Shown here: piece by piece, positions 45,699 through 55,512 of the stretch
Position numbering within the stretch: the first letter of the stretch is position 1
How the letters are laid out: each line of letters opens with the position of its first letter
Origin: Wocania ichthyoenteri Th78
Lineage (GTDB): Bacteria; Bacteroidota; Bacteroidia; Flavobacteriales; Flavobacteriaceae
Assembly (NCBI RefSeq): GCF_000789235.1
Contig: NZ_KN525716.1
Coordinates: 1,819,169-1,883,168 of the forward strand
Reading direction: 5' to 3'
Length of the DNA stretch: 64,000 nt
Notes under the pieces: generated by a model
Databases searched by the model: none
Told to the model about the DNA's origin: nothing
The model's input: only the letters and a program-made list of their open reading frames with translations
Position numbers and translations under genes: made by a program

Positions 45699-45926
45699 AT
45701 GAAAGATTTCTTTTACGCTATACAAGATTTATTTGTTGATGTGCTTTTTGCGCCTTACGATGCTTTAAGAGCACTAGAACTTGATAACTGGTTTGCAGCA
45801 AACACAGTGTCTTGGCTATTCTTAATCATAGGTTTTGTTGCTATGGTTTATTGGATGGGACAACTTAGAATTTTTGATAATAACAACGAAGAAGATAAAA
45901 GTATTTCTTCGCACTCTTATCTATAA
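45699..45926 (+). CDS. Small membrane protein (DUF6341-like)
   Basis: The 75-residue protein has one clear membrane helix (about residues 35-52, SWLFLIIGFVAMVYWMG) between a hydrophobic amphipathic N-terminal region and an acidic Asn/Glu/Asp tail. Its position next to upp, DUF6427 and purD fits the small family DUF6341, though I am only fairly sure. A TATTTTTG box at 45641-45648 could be its promoter -7 element. It overlaps the convergent purD by 6 bp. Confidence 0.7.
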   Translation: MKDFFYAIQDLFVDVLFAPYDALRALELDNWFAANTVSWLFLIIGFVAMVYWMGQLRIFDNNNEEDKSISSHSYL

Positions 45927-47192
45927 ATCGAAACCAATATCTTTACGATAATTCATCTTATCAAAATGTAGTTTTTCTATACTTTGGTAAGATTTTTTTA
46001 TGGCTTCTTTATAGGTGTTTCCGTAAGAAGTTATAGCCATTACACGTCCGCCTGAGGTTACTATTTTATCATCCTGTATTTGCGCGCCTGCATGAAACGG
46101 GATAGAGTGTTCAATATGCTCAACACCAGAAATTTCTTTTCCTTTTTCGTAAGCCTCAGGATAACCCCCAGATACTAACATAATAGTTGTTGCAGCACGT
46201 TCATCAATTTCTATATCAATCTTATCTAAAGTTTGATTAGACATTGCTTGAAGTATTTCAACAAAATCGTTTTTTAAACGTGGCAAAACCACTTCGGTTT
46301 CCGGATCTCCCATTCTAACATTATACTCAATAACTTTAGGGTCGTCTCCAACTTTAATAAGTCCTATAAACACAAATCCTACATACGGTAAATTATCCTT
46401 TTTAAAGCCGTTAATAGTAGGTTTTACAATACGTTCTTCAATTTTATTAAGAAACTCATCAGTTGCAAATGGCACTGGAGAAACTGCCCCCATACCACCA
46501 GTATTTAATCCTGTATCGCCTTCTCCAATACGTTTATAATCTTTAGCAGTTGGTAAAATTTTATAGTTTTTACCATCGGTTAATACAAAGCAGCTTAATT
46601 CAATGCCATCTAAAAACTCCTCAATAACAACTTTTGTACTCGCTTCGCCAAATTTAGCATCAACCAACATACTTTTTAATTCCGCTTTAGCTTCATCCAA
46701 ATTATTTAAAATAACAACACCTTTTCCTGCTGCTAAACCATCTGCTTTTAAAACGTAAGGTGGATTTAATGTTTCTAAAAACGCATAGCCTTTTTCAACA
46801 GATTCTTTTGTAAAACTCTCGTAGGCCGCCGTTGGAATATTATGCCTATATAAAAACTCTTTTGCAAATTCTTTACTACCTTCTAATTCGGCCGCTTTTT
46901 GTTGTGGCCCAATAACTGAAACATGCTTTAAGTCATCATCATTTAAAAAGAAATCATGTACACCTTTTACCAATGGGTCTTCTGGCCCAACAACGACCAT
47001 ATCGATATTTTCATTTAAAACCAAAGTTTTAATGGCTTCAAAATCGGTTACTCCAATATTTACATTAGTTGCAATTTCTGCTGTTCCAGAGTTCCCTGGA
47101 GCTACATAAAGATCTTTACATAAAGGACTTTGAGCAATTTTCCAAGCAAAAGTGTGTTCTCTTCCGCCAGAACCCAATACTAAAATATTCAT
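45921..47192 (-). CDS. purD: Phosphoribosylamine--glycine ligase
   Basis: PurD makes glycinamide ribonucleotide in purine synthesis. The 423-residue protein starts MNILVLGSGGREH at 47192 (an in-frame ATG nine codons upstream adds no family sequence). It has the ATP-grasp motifs YVLKADGLAAGKGV, GLNTGGMGAVSP and EYNVRMGDPETEVVL. A TATTTTTG box on the minus strand (47217-47224) may be its -7 element. Confidence 0.95.
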   Translation of the reverse strand: MNILVLGSGGREHTFAWKIAQSPLCKDLYVAPGNSGTAEIATNVNIGVTDFEAIKTLVLNENIDMVVVGPEDPLVKGVHDFFLNDDDLKHVSVIGPQQKAAELEGSKEFAKEFLYRHNIPTAAYESFTKESVEKGYAFLETLNPPYVLKADGLAAGKGVVILNNLDEAKAELKSMLVDAKFGEASTKVVIEEFLDGIELSCFVLTDGKNYKILPTAKDYKRIGEGDTGLNTGGMGAVSPVPFATDEFLNKIEERIVKPTINGFKKDNLPYVGFVFIGLIKVGDDPKVIEYNVRMGDPETEVVLPRLKNDFVEILQAMSNQTLDKIDIEIDERAATTIMLVSGGYPEAYEKGKEISGVEHIEHSIPFHAGAQIQDDKIVTSGGRVMAITSYGNTYKEAIKKSYQSIEKLHFDKMNYRKDIGFDL

Positions 47193-47285
47193 TGTGGTGT
47201 AGTTTTTTATAATGCGCAAAAATAAAACTAATGCTACGAATACACGAATATTTTTTATTTACTTTACAAAAATTATCTTTTTCTT

Positions 47286-48605
47286 TTGAAATTATTTGAT
47301 CTTTCATTAAAACTAAAAGGCTTCCCAATAAAAGAAGCTAAAACGCATTTGGAATTTATTCAAAATAAAAATGATGATAACTTTAAATCTTACCAAGAAA
47401 CTAGAAAACAAGATATTGTTTTATATCATTTAAATCATAACCCTTTTTACAAAACGTTTGCAAAACATGCTAATCCTTTAGATTGGAATAGTATTCCAGT
47501 GATGACCAAACAGGATTTGCAACAGCCTTTGCAATCGCTTTTATCTGATGGCTTTTCAAAAAGCAATGTTTATATCGATAAAACTTCAGGTGCTTCGGGA
47601 ACACCGTTTATTTTTTCAAAAGACAAGTTCTGCCATGCCTTAACTTGGGCTGTTATTCAAGATAGATTTGGTTGGTATAATATTGATTTCAACACCTCGA
47701 AACAAGCGCGATTTTATGGTATTCCATTAGATAAAAAAGGATATTACTCAGAAAAACTAAAAGATTTTGTGAGCAACAGAACTCGATTTGATGTGTTCGA
47801 TTTAAGCGACACCGCTTTTGATAACTGGCTCTCAACATTTAAAACAAAACCCATTGAATATATAAATGGCTACACTAGCCCTATTGTGCAGTTTGCCAAA
47901 CATTTACAACGTAAAAATCTGGTACTTAAAAGCGTTTGCGAATCTTTGCGAATTTGTATTGTGACTTCTGAAATGCTTTTTGATGACGACAAACAACTTA
48001 TGGAAACCCAATTTGGAGTGCCCGTTGTTAATGAATATGGGGCTTCTGAATTGGATTTAATTGCTTTTGAAAATCCAAATAACGAATGGCAAGCGAATAG
48101 CGAAACCCTTTTTGTAGAGGTTTTAGACGAGCAGAATAACGTGTTGCCATTAGGTGAAGAAGGTCGGTTAGTTATCACGTCACTTTACAATAAGTCGCAA
48201 CCATTTATTCGTTACGATATTGGCGATATTGGCGTGCTATCAAAAGAAAGTACCCTTAAAAAGCCCATTCTTGAAAAACTAGTGGGCAGAACCAATGATA
48301 TGGCTATTTTACCCAGTGGAAAAAAAGCGGCAGGCCTTACTTTTTACTATATTACCAAAAGCATTATTGCAGACGATGGTCATGTAAAAGAGTTTGTAAT
48401 AGAGCAGCAAAAGCTTGATACGTTTAAAATTATGTATGTGAGCGATAAGCTCCTTTCTAAAGAAAAAGAAGCTGTAATTAAAAATGAAATGCAGCTATAT
48501 CTTGAAAAAGGTTTGCATATACTTTTTGAAAAACAAGACTATTTACAACGCTCTAAAAGTGGTAAACTAAAACAGTTTTCATCATTAATACCAAAAAAAC
48601 AATGA
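47286..48605 (+). CDS. CapK/PaaK-like adenylate-forming enzyme of a polysaccharide locus
   Basis: The 439-residue protein belongs to the phenylacetate-CoA ligase-like AMP-forming family: YIDKTSGASGTPFIFSKD (phosphate-binding loop), VVNEYGASELDLIAFE and RYDIGDIGVL. CapK-type members are found in capsule clusters, where they may activate an acyl group for sugar decoration. That role is inferred from context. The start is a TTG at 47286, since the family N-terminus (KLFDLSLKLKGFPI) begins there and no ATG is close. It overlaps wecB by 4 bp, so it is the first gene of a three-gene operon. Confidence 0.82.
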   Translation: MKLFDLSLKLKGFPIKEAKTHLEFIQNKNDDNFKSYQETRKQDIVLYHLNHNPFYKTFAKHANPLDWNSIPVMTKQDLQQPLQSLLSDGFSKSNVYIDKTSGASGTPFIFSKDKFCHALTWAVIQDRFGWYNIDFNTSKQARFYGIPLDKKGYYSEKLKDFVSNRTRFDVFDLSDTAFDNWLSTFKTKPIEYINGYTSPIVQFAKHLQRKNLVLKSVCESLRICIVTSEMLFDDDKQLMETQFGVPVVNEYGASELDLIAFENPNNEWQANSETLFVEVLDEQNNVLPLGEEGRLVITSLYNKSQPFIRYDIGDIGVLSKESTLKKPILEKLVGRTNDMAILPSGKKAAGLTFYYITKSIIADDGHVKEFVIEQQKLDTFKIMYVSDKLLSKEKEAVIKNEMQLYLEKGLHILFEKQDYLQRSKSGKLKQFSSLIPKKQ

Positions 48606-49696
48606 AAATAACTATTATCGCGGGTGCGCGTCCTAACTTTATGAAAATAGCTCCGATAATTGACGCTATAAAGAAAAAGAAGTCTGAAGGTTTCGATATT
48701 AATTATAGATTGGTTCATACAGGTCAGCATTACGATAAAAATTTAAGCGATACTTTTTTCGAAGAATTAAACATTCCTTTTCCAGATTTAAATTTAGAAG
48801 TAAAAAGTGGCTCACAAGCAGAACAAACTGCAGCAATTATGATTGGTTTTGAAAAAGAATTGGAACAAAATCCATGCGATTTAGTAATGGTTGTTGGCGA
48901 TGTAACCTCAACCATGGCCTGTACCATTGTAGCCAAAAAAGCAGGTATAAAAGTAGCACATGTTGAGGCTGGCATTCGATCTGGAGATATGAATATGCCC
49001 GAAGAAATAAATAGAATTGTAACTGATAGTTTAACTGATTATTTTTTTACAACCTCTACTTACGCTAATAATAATCTGGTGCAGTTGGGTGTGTTGGAAA
49101 GCAATATTTTTTTTGTTGGAAACGTGATGATTGATACATTACGAAAGCATGAAAACAGATTAAAACAACCTAATATTTGGAATAATTTAAAATTAAAGGA
49201 AAAACAATATTTGGTAATGACACTTCATAGACCAAGTAATGTTGATGAAGAATATCAATTAAAAAGTCTAATTGCACAAATAGTGATATTAGGTAAAGAC
49301 TTCCCTATTGTCTTTCCTGTCCATCCCAGAACCAAAAAGCTATTACAAGGTCTTGATTTGAATTTTGAAAATCTTCATTATATAGAACCTTTAGGGTATT
49401 TAGAGTTTAATTTTTTAGTTAAAAACGCTTTTGGTGTTTTAACAGATTCTGGCGGAATAACAGAAGAAACCACAGTTATGAATGTGCCTTGTATAACGCT
49501 TCGTAATTCTACTGAACGTCCTGAAACATGCGAAATAGGAACCAACATTTTAGTTGGAAACAACCCTGTAAAAATTGAAGCTGCTTTTAAAAATTTACTC
49601 TCTGGAAATTGGAAAAGCAGTAAAATTCCTGAGCTTTGGGATGGAAAAGCTGCCGAACGAATCATTAATCATTTGGTTGAAATTTATAGGCTATAA
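48602..49696 (+). CDS. wecB: UDP-N-acetylglucosamine 2-epimerase (non-hydrolysing)
   Basis: WecB interconverts UDP-GlcNAc and UDP-ManNAc. The 364-residue product shows IIAGARPNFMKIAPII, HTGQHYD, HVEAGIRSGDMNMPEEINR and LTDSGGITEETTVMNVP, which define the family. UDP-ManNAc made here is a plausible donor for the WecG/TagA-type transferase at 54763. It overlaps the CapK-like gene by ATGA-type coupling, and the GT4 gene starts directly after its stop. Confidence 0.93.
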   Translation: MKITIIAGARPNFMKIAPIIDAIKKKKSEGFDINYRLVHTGQHYDKNLSDTFFEELNIPFPDLNLEVKSGSQAEQTAAIMIGFEKELEQNPCDLVMVVGDVTSTMACTIVAKKAGIKVAHVEAGIRSGDMNMPEEINRIVTDSLTDYFFTTSTYANNNLVQLGVLESNIFFVGNVMIDTLRKHENRLKQPNIWNNLKLKEKQYLVMTLHRPSNVDEEYQLKSLIAQIVILGKDFPIVFPVHPRTKKLLQGLDLNFENLHYIEPLGYLEFNFLVKNAFGVLTDSGGITEETTVMNVPCITLRNSTERPETCEIGTNILVGNNPVKIEAAFKNLLSGNWKSSKIPELWDGKAAERIINHLVEIYRL

Positions 49697-50860
49697 ATGA
49701 AAGATATTCTAATAATAACTAATTACTTTCCTCCTGAAACTGGTGCAGCATCAAATAGAATTTTTCATTTAGCCGAAGGACTACAAAAACATCATTTTAA
49801 GGCATCAGTAATTACGCCATTACCTAATTATCCAACAGGAAAAATATTCAACGAATATAAAGGTAAGTTTAAACATATTTCAACAGAAAAAGGTGTTAAA
49901 ATATTTAGATTATGGATTTATGCTAGCAACTCAAAAAATAAATTATTACGTTTATTTGCTATGCTTTCGTATAGTTTTAACTTGGTTTGCTTTTTTCTAT
50001 GTAATAAAATTCCTAAAACAGTAATTGTTCAATCACCGCCTTTATTAGTCGCTTTCACTAGTGTACTTTTTTTACGTTCTAAAAAGCGTAAACTCATTTT
50101 GAATGTGAGCGATTTATGGCCTATTGCAGGCTTAAAATTAGGAGCTTTGAAAAAGAATTTTAGTTATAAAATACTTGAGAAAATTGAACGGTTTAATTAT
50201 AAAAATTCCGATTTAATCTTAGGGCAAAGCGAAGAAATAATTACACATATAAAATCCGTTTTTCCCGAAAAGGATACATTTTTATATAGAAATTACCCGA
50301 ATTTTTTTTCTCTTGAAATTAATCATAAAAACAAACCTAAAGAAAAATTAACACTAGTATACGCTGGTTTACTGGGTGTTGCTCAAGGCATTTATAAGCT
50401 CATACAACATTTAGATTATACAAATATTGAGTTTCATATTTATGGTAATGGCGCAGAACAAGAAAAGATTAAAGCTTTTATTAACAATAACCCAAACTCG
50501 CCTATTTTCTACCATGGAGAAATGTCTAGAAATAAACTTCACAAAGCTCTATTACAATACGATGTGACCATTATTCCTTTGTTAAACAGGATTTATGGTT
50601 CTGTACCTTCAAAGATATTTGAATATGCACGATTAGGTTTGCCCATAATTTATTTTGGTGGGGGAGAAGGTGAAACCATTATTAAAGACAATCAGTTGGG
50701 TTGGATTGCAAAAGCTGGTAATTATAATGATTTGAATAAAGTAATTGCAAAGATTAAGTCCTTTAATATAGATTTAGAATTAAAACAAAAAATTAAAAAA
50801 ACCGCTCTTAATAATTTTGATTTTAATTCACAACTAAATGTATTGATTGAGAAAATTTAG
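49697..50860 (+). CDS. Glycosyltransferase family 4 (WbuB-like)
   Basis: The 387-residue protein starts IITNYFPPETGAASNRIFHLAEGL and has the GT4 C-terminal donor-binding region GSVPSKIFEYARLGLPIIYFGGGEGE. It is a GT-B retaining transferase that would add a sugar to the growing lipid-linked repeat unit; donor and acceptor are unknown. It follows wecB with no gap. Its last 4 bp overlap the end of the convergent phosphoglycosyltransferase gene. Confidence 0.88.
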   Translation: MKDILIITNYFPPETGAASNRIFHLAEGLQKHHFKASVITPLPNYPTGKIFNEYKGKFKHISTEKGVKIFRLWIYASNSKNKLLRLFAMLSYSFNLVCFFLCNKIPKTVIVQSPPLLVAFTSVLFLRSKKRKLILNVSDLWPIAGLKLGALKKNFSYKILEKIERFNYKNSDLILGQSEEIITHIKSVFPEKDTFLYRNYPNFFSLEINHKNKPKEKLTLVYAGLLGVAQGIYKLIQHLDYTNIEFHIYGNGAEQEKIKAFINNNPNSPIFYHGEMSRNKLHKALLQYDVTIIPLLNRIYGSVPSKIFEYARLGLPIIYFGGGEGETIIKDNQLGWIAKAGNYNDLNKVIAKIKSFNIDLELKQKIKKTALNNFDFNSQLNVLIEKI

Positions 50861-52209
50861 TATGCTTTTTCTTCGCCTTTTAAAGCATTTAAAAACGTTT
50901 GAATAATAATTTTTATATCTAAAAGTAATGACCAGTTTTCTATATAAAAAATATCATATTTTACTCTGTTAATAATGTCTTTATCTTTTTCTATTTCTCC
51001 TCTAAACCCACTTATTTGTGCTAAACCTGTGATTCCTGGTTTAACAAAATGACGAACCATGAATTTATCAATTTTTTGCGCAAACATGTTAGTATGACTA
51101 ACCATATGTGGTCGAGGGCCAACAACAGACATATCACCAAACAACACATTAAAAAATTGAGGCAACTCATCTATACTTGTTTTACGAATAAATCTGCCTA
51201 TTTTAGTTATTCGTTGATCTCCTTTTCTTGCTTGATGTAAATTAGCCTCTTTGTTTGGGGTCATAGACCTAAATTTGTAACAATCAAACTCTTCATAATT
51301 AAACCCATTTCTGGATTGTTTGAAAAATACTGGACCTTTAGATTCAAGCTTTATCAAAATTGCCAAGATTGGAGTTAACCAAGACAATATAAAAACAATG
51401 ATACATGATGAAAATAAGATATCGAATAGGCGTTTTAAAAATTTATTTAAAGATTCTTGAAGCGGAATGGACCTAATGGATAAAATTGGAATATAATCAT
51501 AGTACTCATATTTAAGTTTTTTAGTAAAAATATCTTTATTATCAGGGATAAACTTTAGTTCTCTTAAATTGTTATCAGCAAAATCAATTAAACGATTAAT
51601 TTGTTGGTTAGATAATTCTGCTATCGAAAAATATATTTCGTCAATATCATTTTCAATAACATAGCTAAAACACTCTTGCAAAGAAAAATCGTTTTTATTG
51701 GCATTAAACTGTTTCATGAACTTATATCCAAAGTCAAGTCTATCATTAAACGTTTTTATTAATTGTCGGGTTTTTTCATTTTTACCTATAACAACCACAT
51801 TTCTTATATTTCCTCTTAAAATCGACCTGTATCTTTTAAGTAAAACAAAGCTCAAAATCTTTACTGTGGAGATTAACACAAAAACTGTTGCTAGATAATT
51901 AGCTAAACCCAATCTACTTATATTTGGCTGTTTGAAAAACCCTATGTAAGCATACAGTATTATTGTGAAAAAAACTATTTGCCTTATTAAAAGTGGTATT
52001 ATTTGAATAATTTTTGTATGCCTTTGAACTTCGTAAAAATAGTTCTTTAATGAAATAATTATCCATAGTAGAGACAAATAACAAACAAAAAGATAAATAT
52101 TTGTTACATTCAATCTAAACAAAAAAACAGTAGCAATTATTATACTTAAATCTATAGCCCCAAATAATGGCTTCATAAAATTTGAATATCTACCCTGTCT
52201 ATAATTCAC
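50857..52209 (-). CDS. Polyprenyl glycosylphosphotransferase (undecaprenyl-phosphate sugar-1-P transferase, WcaJ-like)
   Basis: This enzyme starts repeat-unit assembly by moving a sugar 1-phosphate to undecaprenyl phosphate. The 450-residue protein has four N-terminal membrane helices, a central CoA-binding-like domain, a fifth hydrophobic segment (near 260-285) and the C-terminal PglC-like domain with KRLFDILFS, FDCYKFRSMTPN and the SIDELPQFFNVLFGDMSVVGPRP motif. The start is a GTG at 52209, one base after the upstream stop, with a purine-rich site in front. It is coupled to the UDP-glucuronate decarboxylase gene. Confidence 0.92.
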   Translation of the reverse strand: MNYRQGRYSNFMKPLFGAIDLSIIIATVFLFRLNVTNIYLFVCYLSLLWIIISLKNYFYEVQRHTKIIQIIPLLIRQIVFFTIILYAYIGFFKQPNISRLGLANYLATVFVLISTVKILSFVLLKRYRSILRGNIRNVVVIGKNEKTRQLIKTFNDRLDFGYKFMKQFNANKNDFSLQECFSYVIENDIDEIYFSIAELSNQQINRLIDFADNNLRELKFIPDNKDIFTKKLKYEYYDYIPILSIRSIPLQESLNKFLKRLFDILFSSCIIVFILSWLTPILAILIKLESKGPVFFKQSRNGFNYEEFDCYKFRSMTPNKEANLHQARKGDQRITKIGRFIRKTSIDELPQFFNVLFGDMSVVGPRPHMVSHTNMFAQKIDKFMVRHFVKPGITGLAQISGFRGEIEKDKDIINRVKYDIFYIENWSLLLDIKIIIQTFLNALKGEEKAY

Positions 52210-52210
52210 C

Positions 52211-53197
52211 TTATCTTCTTATATGATTATTAAAATCTTTATGTTCACTTTTATACAATTCTTCTTTTGATAGAGATTTAAAATATTCGAAAGTTTTTTT
52301 CATACCTTCTTCTCTTCCAACTTTTGGCTCCCAATTTAATACTTTTTTTGCTAGAGATATGTCTGGTTGTCTTTGTAATGGGTCGTCTACTGGTAAATCT
52401 TTATAAATTACCCTTTGTTCTGTTCCTGTTAATTTAATAATCTCTTCTGCAAAATCTTTAATAGTTATTTCATGCGGATTACCAATGTTAACTGGATAGG
52501 AATAATCACTTAACAGCAAATTATATATACCTTCTACCTGATCGTTTACATAACAAAACGAACGGGTTTGCATTCCATTTCCAAAAATAGTTAAATCTTC
52601 GCCTCTTAAAGCTTGCCCCATAAATGCTGGTATAACTCTACCATCATTAAGTCGCATTCTTGGTCCATAGGTATTAAATATACGAACTATACGCGTTTCC
52701 AAACCATGAAATCTATGATATGCCATGGTGATAGATTCTTGAAAGCGTTTTGCTTCATCATAAACACCCCGTGGTCCAATGGTATTGACGTTGCCGTAAT
52801 AATCTTCCGTTTGTGGGTGTACCAAAGGATCTCCATAGACCTCAGATGTTGAGGCTATAAGTATTCGTGCTTTTTTAGCTTTAGCTAGCCCCAATAAATT
52901 ATGCGTTCCTAAAGAGCCGACTTTTAGGGTTTGAATAGGGATTTTTAAATAATCAATAGGACTTGCTGGTGATGCGAAATGTAGAATATAATCTAAACCG
53001 CCTTCTATACTTACAAACTCGGTGACATCATGCTCAATAAACTCGAAATTTGGATTGTTTTCTAAATGCTGAAGGTTCTTTTTATCACCTGTAATAAAGT
53101 TATCCATTCCAATAACATGGTAATTTTCTTTTATAAATCGATCACATAAGTGTGAGCCCAAAAAACCTGCTGCTCCTGTAATTAAAACTTTTTTCAA
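52211..53197 (-). CDS. UDP-glucuronate decarboxylase (UDP-xylose synthase-type SDR)
   Basis: The 328-residue extended SDR converts UDP-glucuronate to UDP-xylose. It shows the NAD-binding motif [20 protein letters not shown], the catalytic Tyr146 and Lys150 in VYDEAKR, and [17 protein letters not shown], closely matching UXS. The upstream Ugd enzyme would supply its substrate. The start is a TTG at 53197 with AGAAAGG a few bases in front. A TATTTTTG box (53229-53236, minus) is a possible -7 element. A terminator separates it from ugd, so it can be transcribed on its own. Confidence 0.88.
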   Translation of the reverse strand: MKKVLITGAAGFLGSHLCDRFIKENYHVIGMDNFITGDKKNLQHLENNPNFEFIEHDVTEFVSIEGGLDYILHFASPASPIDYLKIPIQTLKVGSLGTHNLLGLAKAKKARILIASTSEVYGDPLVHPQTEDYYGNVNTIGPRGVYDEAKRFQESITMAYHRFHGLETRIVRIFNTYGPRMRLNDGRVIPAFMGQALRGEDLTIFGNGMQTRSFCYVNDQVEGIYNLLLSDYSYPVNIGNPHEITIKDFAEEIIKLTGTEQRVIYKDLPVDDPLQRQPDISLAKKVLNWEPKVGREEGMKKTFEYFKSLSKEELYKSEHKDFNNHIRR

Positions 53198-53260
53198 ACC
53201 TTTCTAATAAATTATGATATTTCTGTTCCAAAAATAATCAAACCTTTCTACCTTTTAATT

Positions 53261-53307
53261 AAAAAAACTGTACAATTTCAGAATTGAATTCCAAAATTGT
53301 ACAGTTT
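53261..53307 (-). terminator. Intrinsic terminator downstream of ugd
   Basis: A perfect 14-bp stem (arms 53265-53278 and 53294-53307) with a 15-nt loop is followed on the minus strand by a T7 run, about 25 bp after the ugd stop. Confidence 0.85.
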
Positions 53308-53330
53308 AATGTCTTTTTTTGTTTTTTAAA

Positions 53331-54731
53331 TTAATTTCCGCTACCTATTTTATAATAGGTAAAACCTATTTCTTCCAAAGTTTTTTTATCTAAAATTCCC
53401 CTCCCATCAAATATAAATGCAGGCTTCTGCATATTATCATATACTTGTTTCCAATTGTAATTCTTAAACTCATCCCACTCAGTTAAAATAGCTATAGCAT
53501 GAGATTCTTTGCAGGCTTCATAAGGATCTAAACAAACCTTTAATAAATCTTTGTTTTCTTTAGGAGAACGAGAGTTTAAATATTCTAAATCAGCATAAAT
53601 TCTTTCCTCTGTAACCTTAGGATCAAAAACCGCTATTTTTGCTTGTTCGCTTAAAAGGTTATCAGCAACTTTTATGGCAGGAGACTCACGAGTATCATTA
53701 GTATCCTTTTTAAATGCCCAACCTAAAAACGTTATTTTTTTACCAGAAACGGTGTTATACAAAGTACTAACAATATTATCTGAAAAGCGATTTTTTTGAT
53801 GGTCATTCATAATAATCACTTGCTCCCAATAATCTGCTACTTTATTTAAACCATAGCTTTTAGCAATATAAACAAGATTTAATATATCTTTTTGAAAGCA
53901 AGACCCACCAAAACCAACAGAAGCATTTAAAAATTTAGAACCAATTCTTGAATCCATCCCTATAGCTTTTGAAACTTCTTTAATATCTGCTCCAGTTTTT
54001 TCGCATATTTCGGACATAGCATTTATTGATGACACACGCTGCGCTAAAAATGCATTAGCAGTAAGTTTTGAAAGCTCTGAAGACCAAACATTAGTTGTTA
54101 GAATCTTATCTTTTGGTACCCAATTAGAATAAATACCTACCAAGGCTTGAACAGCTATTTCTCCTTCTTTAGTTGAAGTGTCTCCGCCAATTAATACCCG
54201 GTCTGGGTTAAGTAAGTCTTGTACTGCTGTTCCTTCTGCCAAAAATTCTGGGTTTGATAAAATTTGAAATTTGACCCCATTCCCCGTATTGTCCAAAATG
54301 CTCTTTATTGCTGAGGCAGTTCTAACTGGCAAAGTAGATTTTTCGACTACTATTTTGTCTTGTTTTGCTACTTTAGCTATTTGTCTGGCACATAATTCTA
54401 TATATTTTAAATCGGCAGCCATACCTTTTCCTTTTCCGTAGGTTTTTGTAGGCGTATTTACCGATATAAAAATCATTTCTGCCTCATCTATGGCTTTATC
54501 AATATCTGTTGAGAAAAAAAGGTTTTTGCCTCTGGTTTCTTTAACAATATCTGCAAGACCAGGTTCGAATATAGGTAGCTCGTCAAGGTTTTTGGAGTTC
54601 CATGCGGCTATTCTAGATTCATTAATATCTACAACAGTAACTTCAATATAAGGGCATTGTTTAGCTATTACTGCCATAGTTGGGCCTCCAACGTAGCCTG
54701 CTCCTATACAGCAAATGGTTTTTATCTTCAT
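53331..54731 (-). CDS. ugd: UDP-glucose 6-dehydrogenase (long, eukaryote-like type)
   Basis: Ugd oxidises UDP-glucose to UDP-glucuronate with two NAD. The 466-residue protein has the N-terminal Rossmann motif [14 protein letters not shown] and the catalytic Cys278 in [10 protein letters not shown]. Its C-terminal UDP-binding domain starts near [20 protein letters not shown]. Length and N-terminus match the animal-type UGDH group rather than the shorter common bacterial one. It sits upstream of the UXS-type decarboxylase, its logical next step. Minus-strand boxes TAAGTTTG and TAGTTTTG (54750-54765) are candidate promoter elements. Confidence 0.93.
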   Translation of the reverse strand: MKIKTICCIGAGYVGGPTMAVIAKQCPYIEVTVVDINESRIAAWNSKNLDELPIFEPGLADIVKETRGKNLFFSTDIDKAIDEAEMIFISVNTPTKTYGKGKGMAADLKYIELCARQIAKVAKQDKIVVEKSTLPVRTASAIKSILDNTGNGVKFQILSNPEFLAEGTAVQDLLNPDRVLIGGDTSTKEGEIAVQALVGIYSNWVPKDKILTTNVWSSELSKLTANAFLAQRVSSINAMSEICEKTGADIKEVSKAIGMDSRIGSKFLNASVGFGGSCFQKDILNLVYIAKSYGLNKVADYWEQVIIMNDHQKNRFSDNIVSTLYNTVSGKKITFLGWAFKKDTNDTRESPAIKVADNLLSEQAKIAVFDPKVTEERIYADLEYLNSRSPKENKDLLKVCLDPYEACKESHAIAILTEWDEFKNYNWKQVYDNMQKPAFIFDGRGILDKKTLEEIGFTYYKIGSGN

Positions 54732-54762
54732 GTTTTTATGGTGAAGTTACAAACTTACAAAA

Positions 54763-55512
54763 CTAATGTGAATTAGATTTTCTAAATTTTTCTTTAAGAA
54801 CCAAGATTATAAACTTACTATTGCCTACTAAATACCGCTTCCACATTCGTCTAGGTTCTTGAATGAAACGGTAAAACCACTCTAAGCCTGTATTTTGCAT
54901 CCAAACAGGGGCACGTTTTACCTTTCCGGACACCACATCAAAACTACCTCCAACGCCCATAATAAAATTTACATTGCTTAGTAATTTCTTGTTTTCATAC
55001 AAGAAATTTTCCTTTGTTGGTGAACTTATCGCAACAAATAGAATATTGGCTCCACTGTTTGAAATTTGTTTTGCTATATTTTGTTCGTCTTCTTTTTTAA
55101 AATACCCGTTTCTATAACCAGCAATTATATTGGGCGAGTATTCGTTTGAATATCTATCGACTACAGCTTTAACAACGTCCTCTTTAGCCCCAAAAAAGAA
55201 AATTTTATACTGATTTTGGTGTGCTAATCTAACTAACTCAATCATTAAATCAATTCCGGCTACGCGCTCTTTTAAAGGTTTTCCTAAAACTTTAGATGCC
55301 CATACAACCGCTTGTCCATCAGCATTAATTAAATCAGACTCATTGACACTTTTACGCAATTGTAAATCTGATTGCATGGCTACAATTTTCCCGGCATTTA
55401 CAACTACATGATGTAATTGCAGACCTTTTTCTATTCCAGCCTCAATAGACTTTAACGTTTCTTCCATTGAAAAGTTATCAATTGAAGTATTTAAAATATT
55501 AATCTTTTCCAT
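54763..55512 (-). CDS. WecG/TagA/CpsF family glycosyltransferase
   Basis: The 249-residue protein belongs to GT26, with VVVNAGKIVAMQ, LINADGQAVVWAS, KIFFFGAKEDVV and GVGGSFDVVSGKVKRAP in order. Members transfer ManNAc-type sugars to lipid-linked GlcNAc, consistent with wecB in the same locus. I use the ATG at 55512; an in-frame ATG four codons earlier lies further inside the upstream gene. It overlaps that gene by 14 bp, so the two are translationally coupled. Confidence 0.9.
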   Translation of the reverse strand: MEKINILNTSIDNFSMEETLKSIEAGIEKGLQLHHVVVNAGKIVAMQSDLQLRKSVNESDLINADGQAVVWASKVLGKPLKERVAGIDLMIELVRLAHQNQYKIFFFGAKEDVVKAVVDRYSNEYSPNIIAGYRNGYFKKEDEQNIAKQISNSGANILFVAISSPTKENFLYENKKLLSNVNFIMGVGGSFDVVSGKVKRAPVWMQNTGLEWFYRFIQEPRRMWKRYLVGNSKFIILVLKEKFRKSNSH

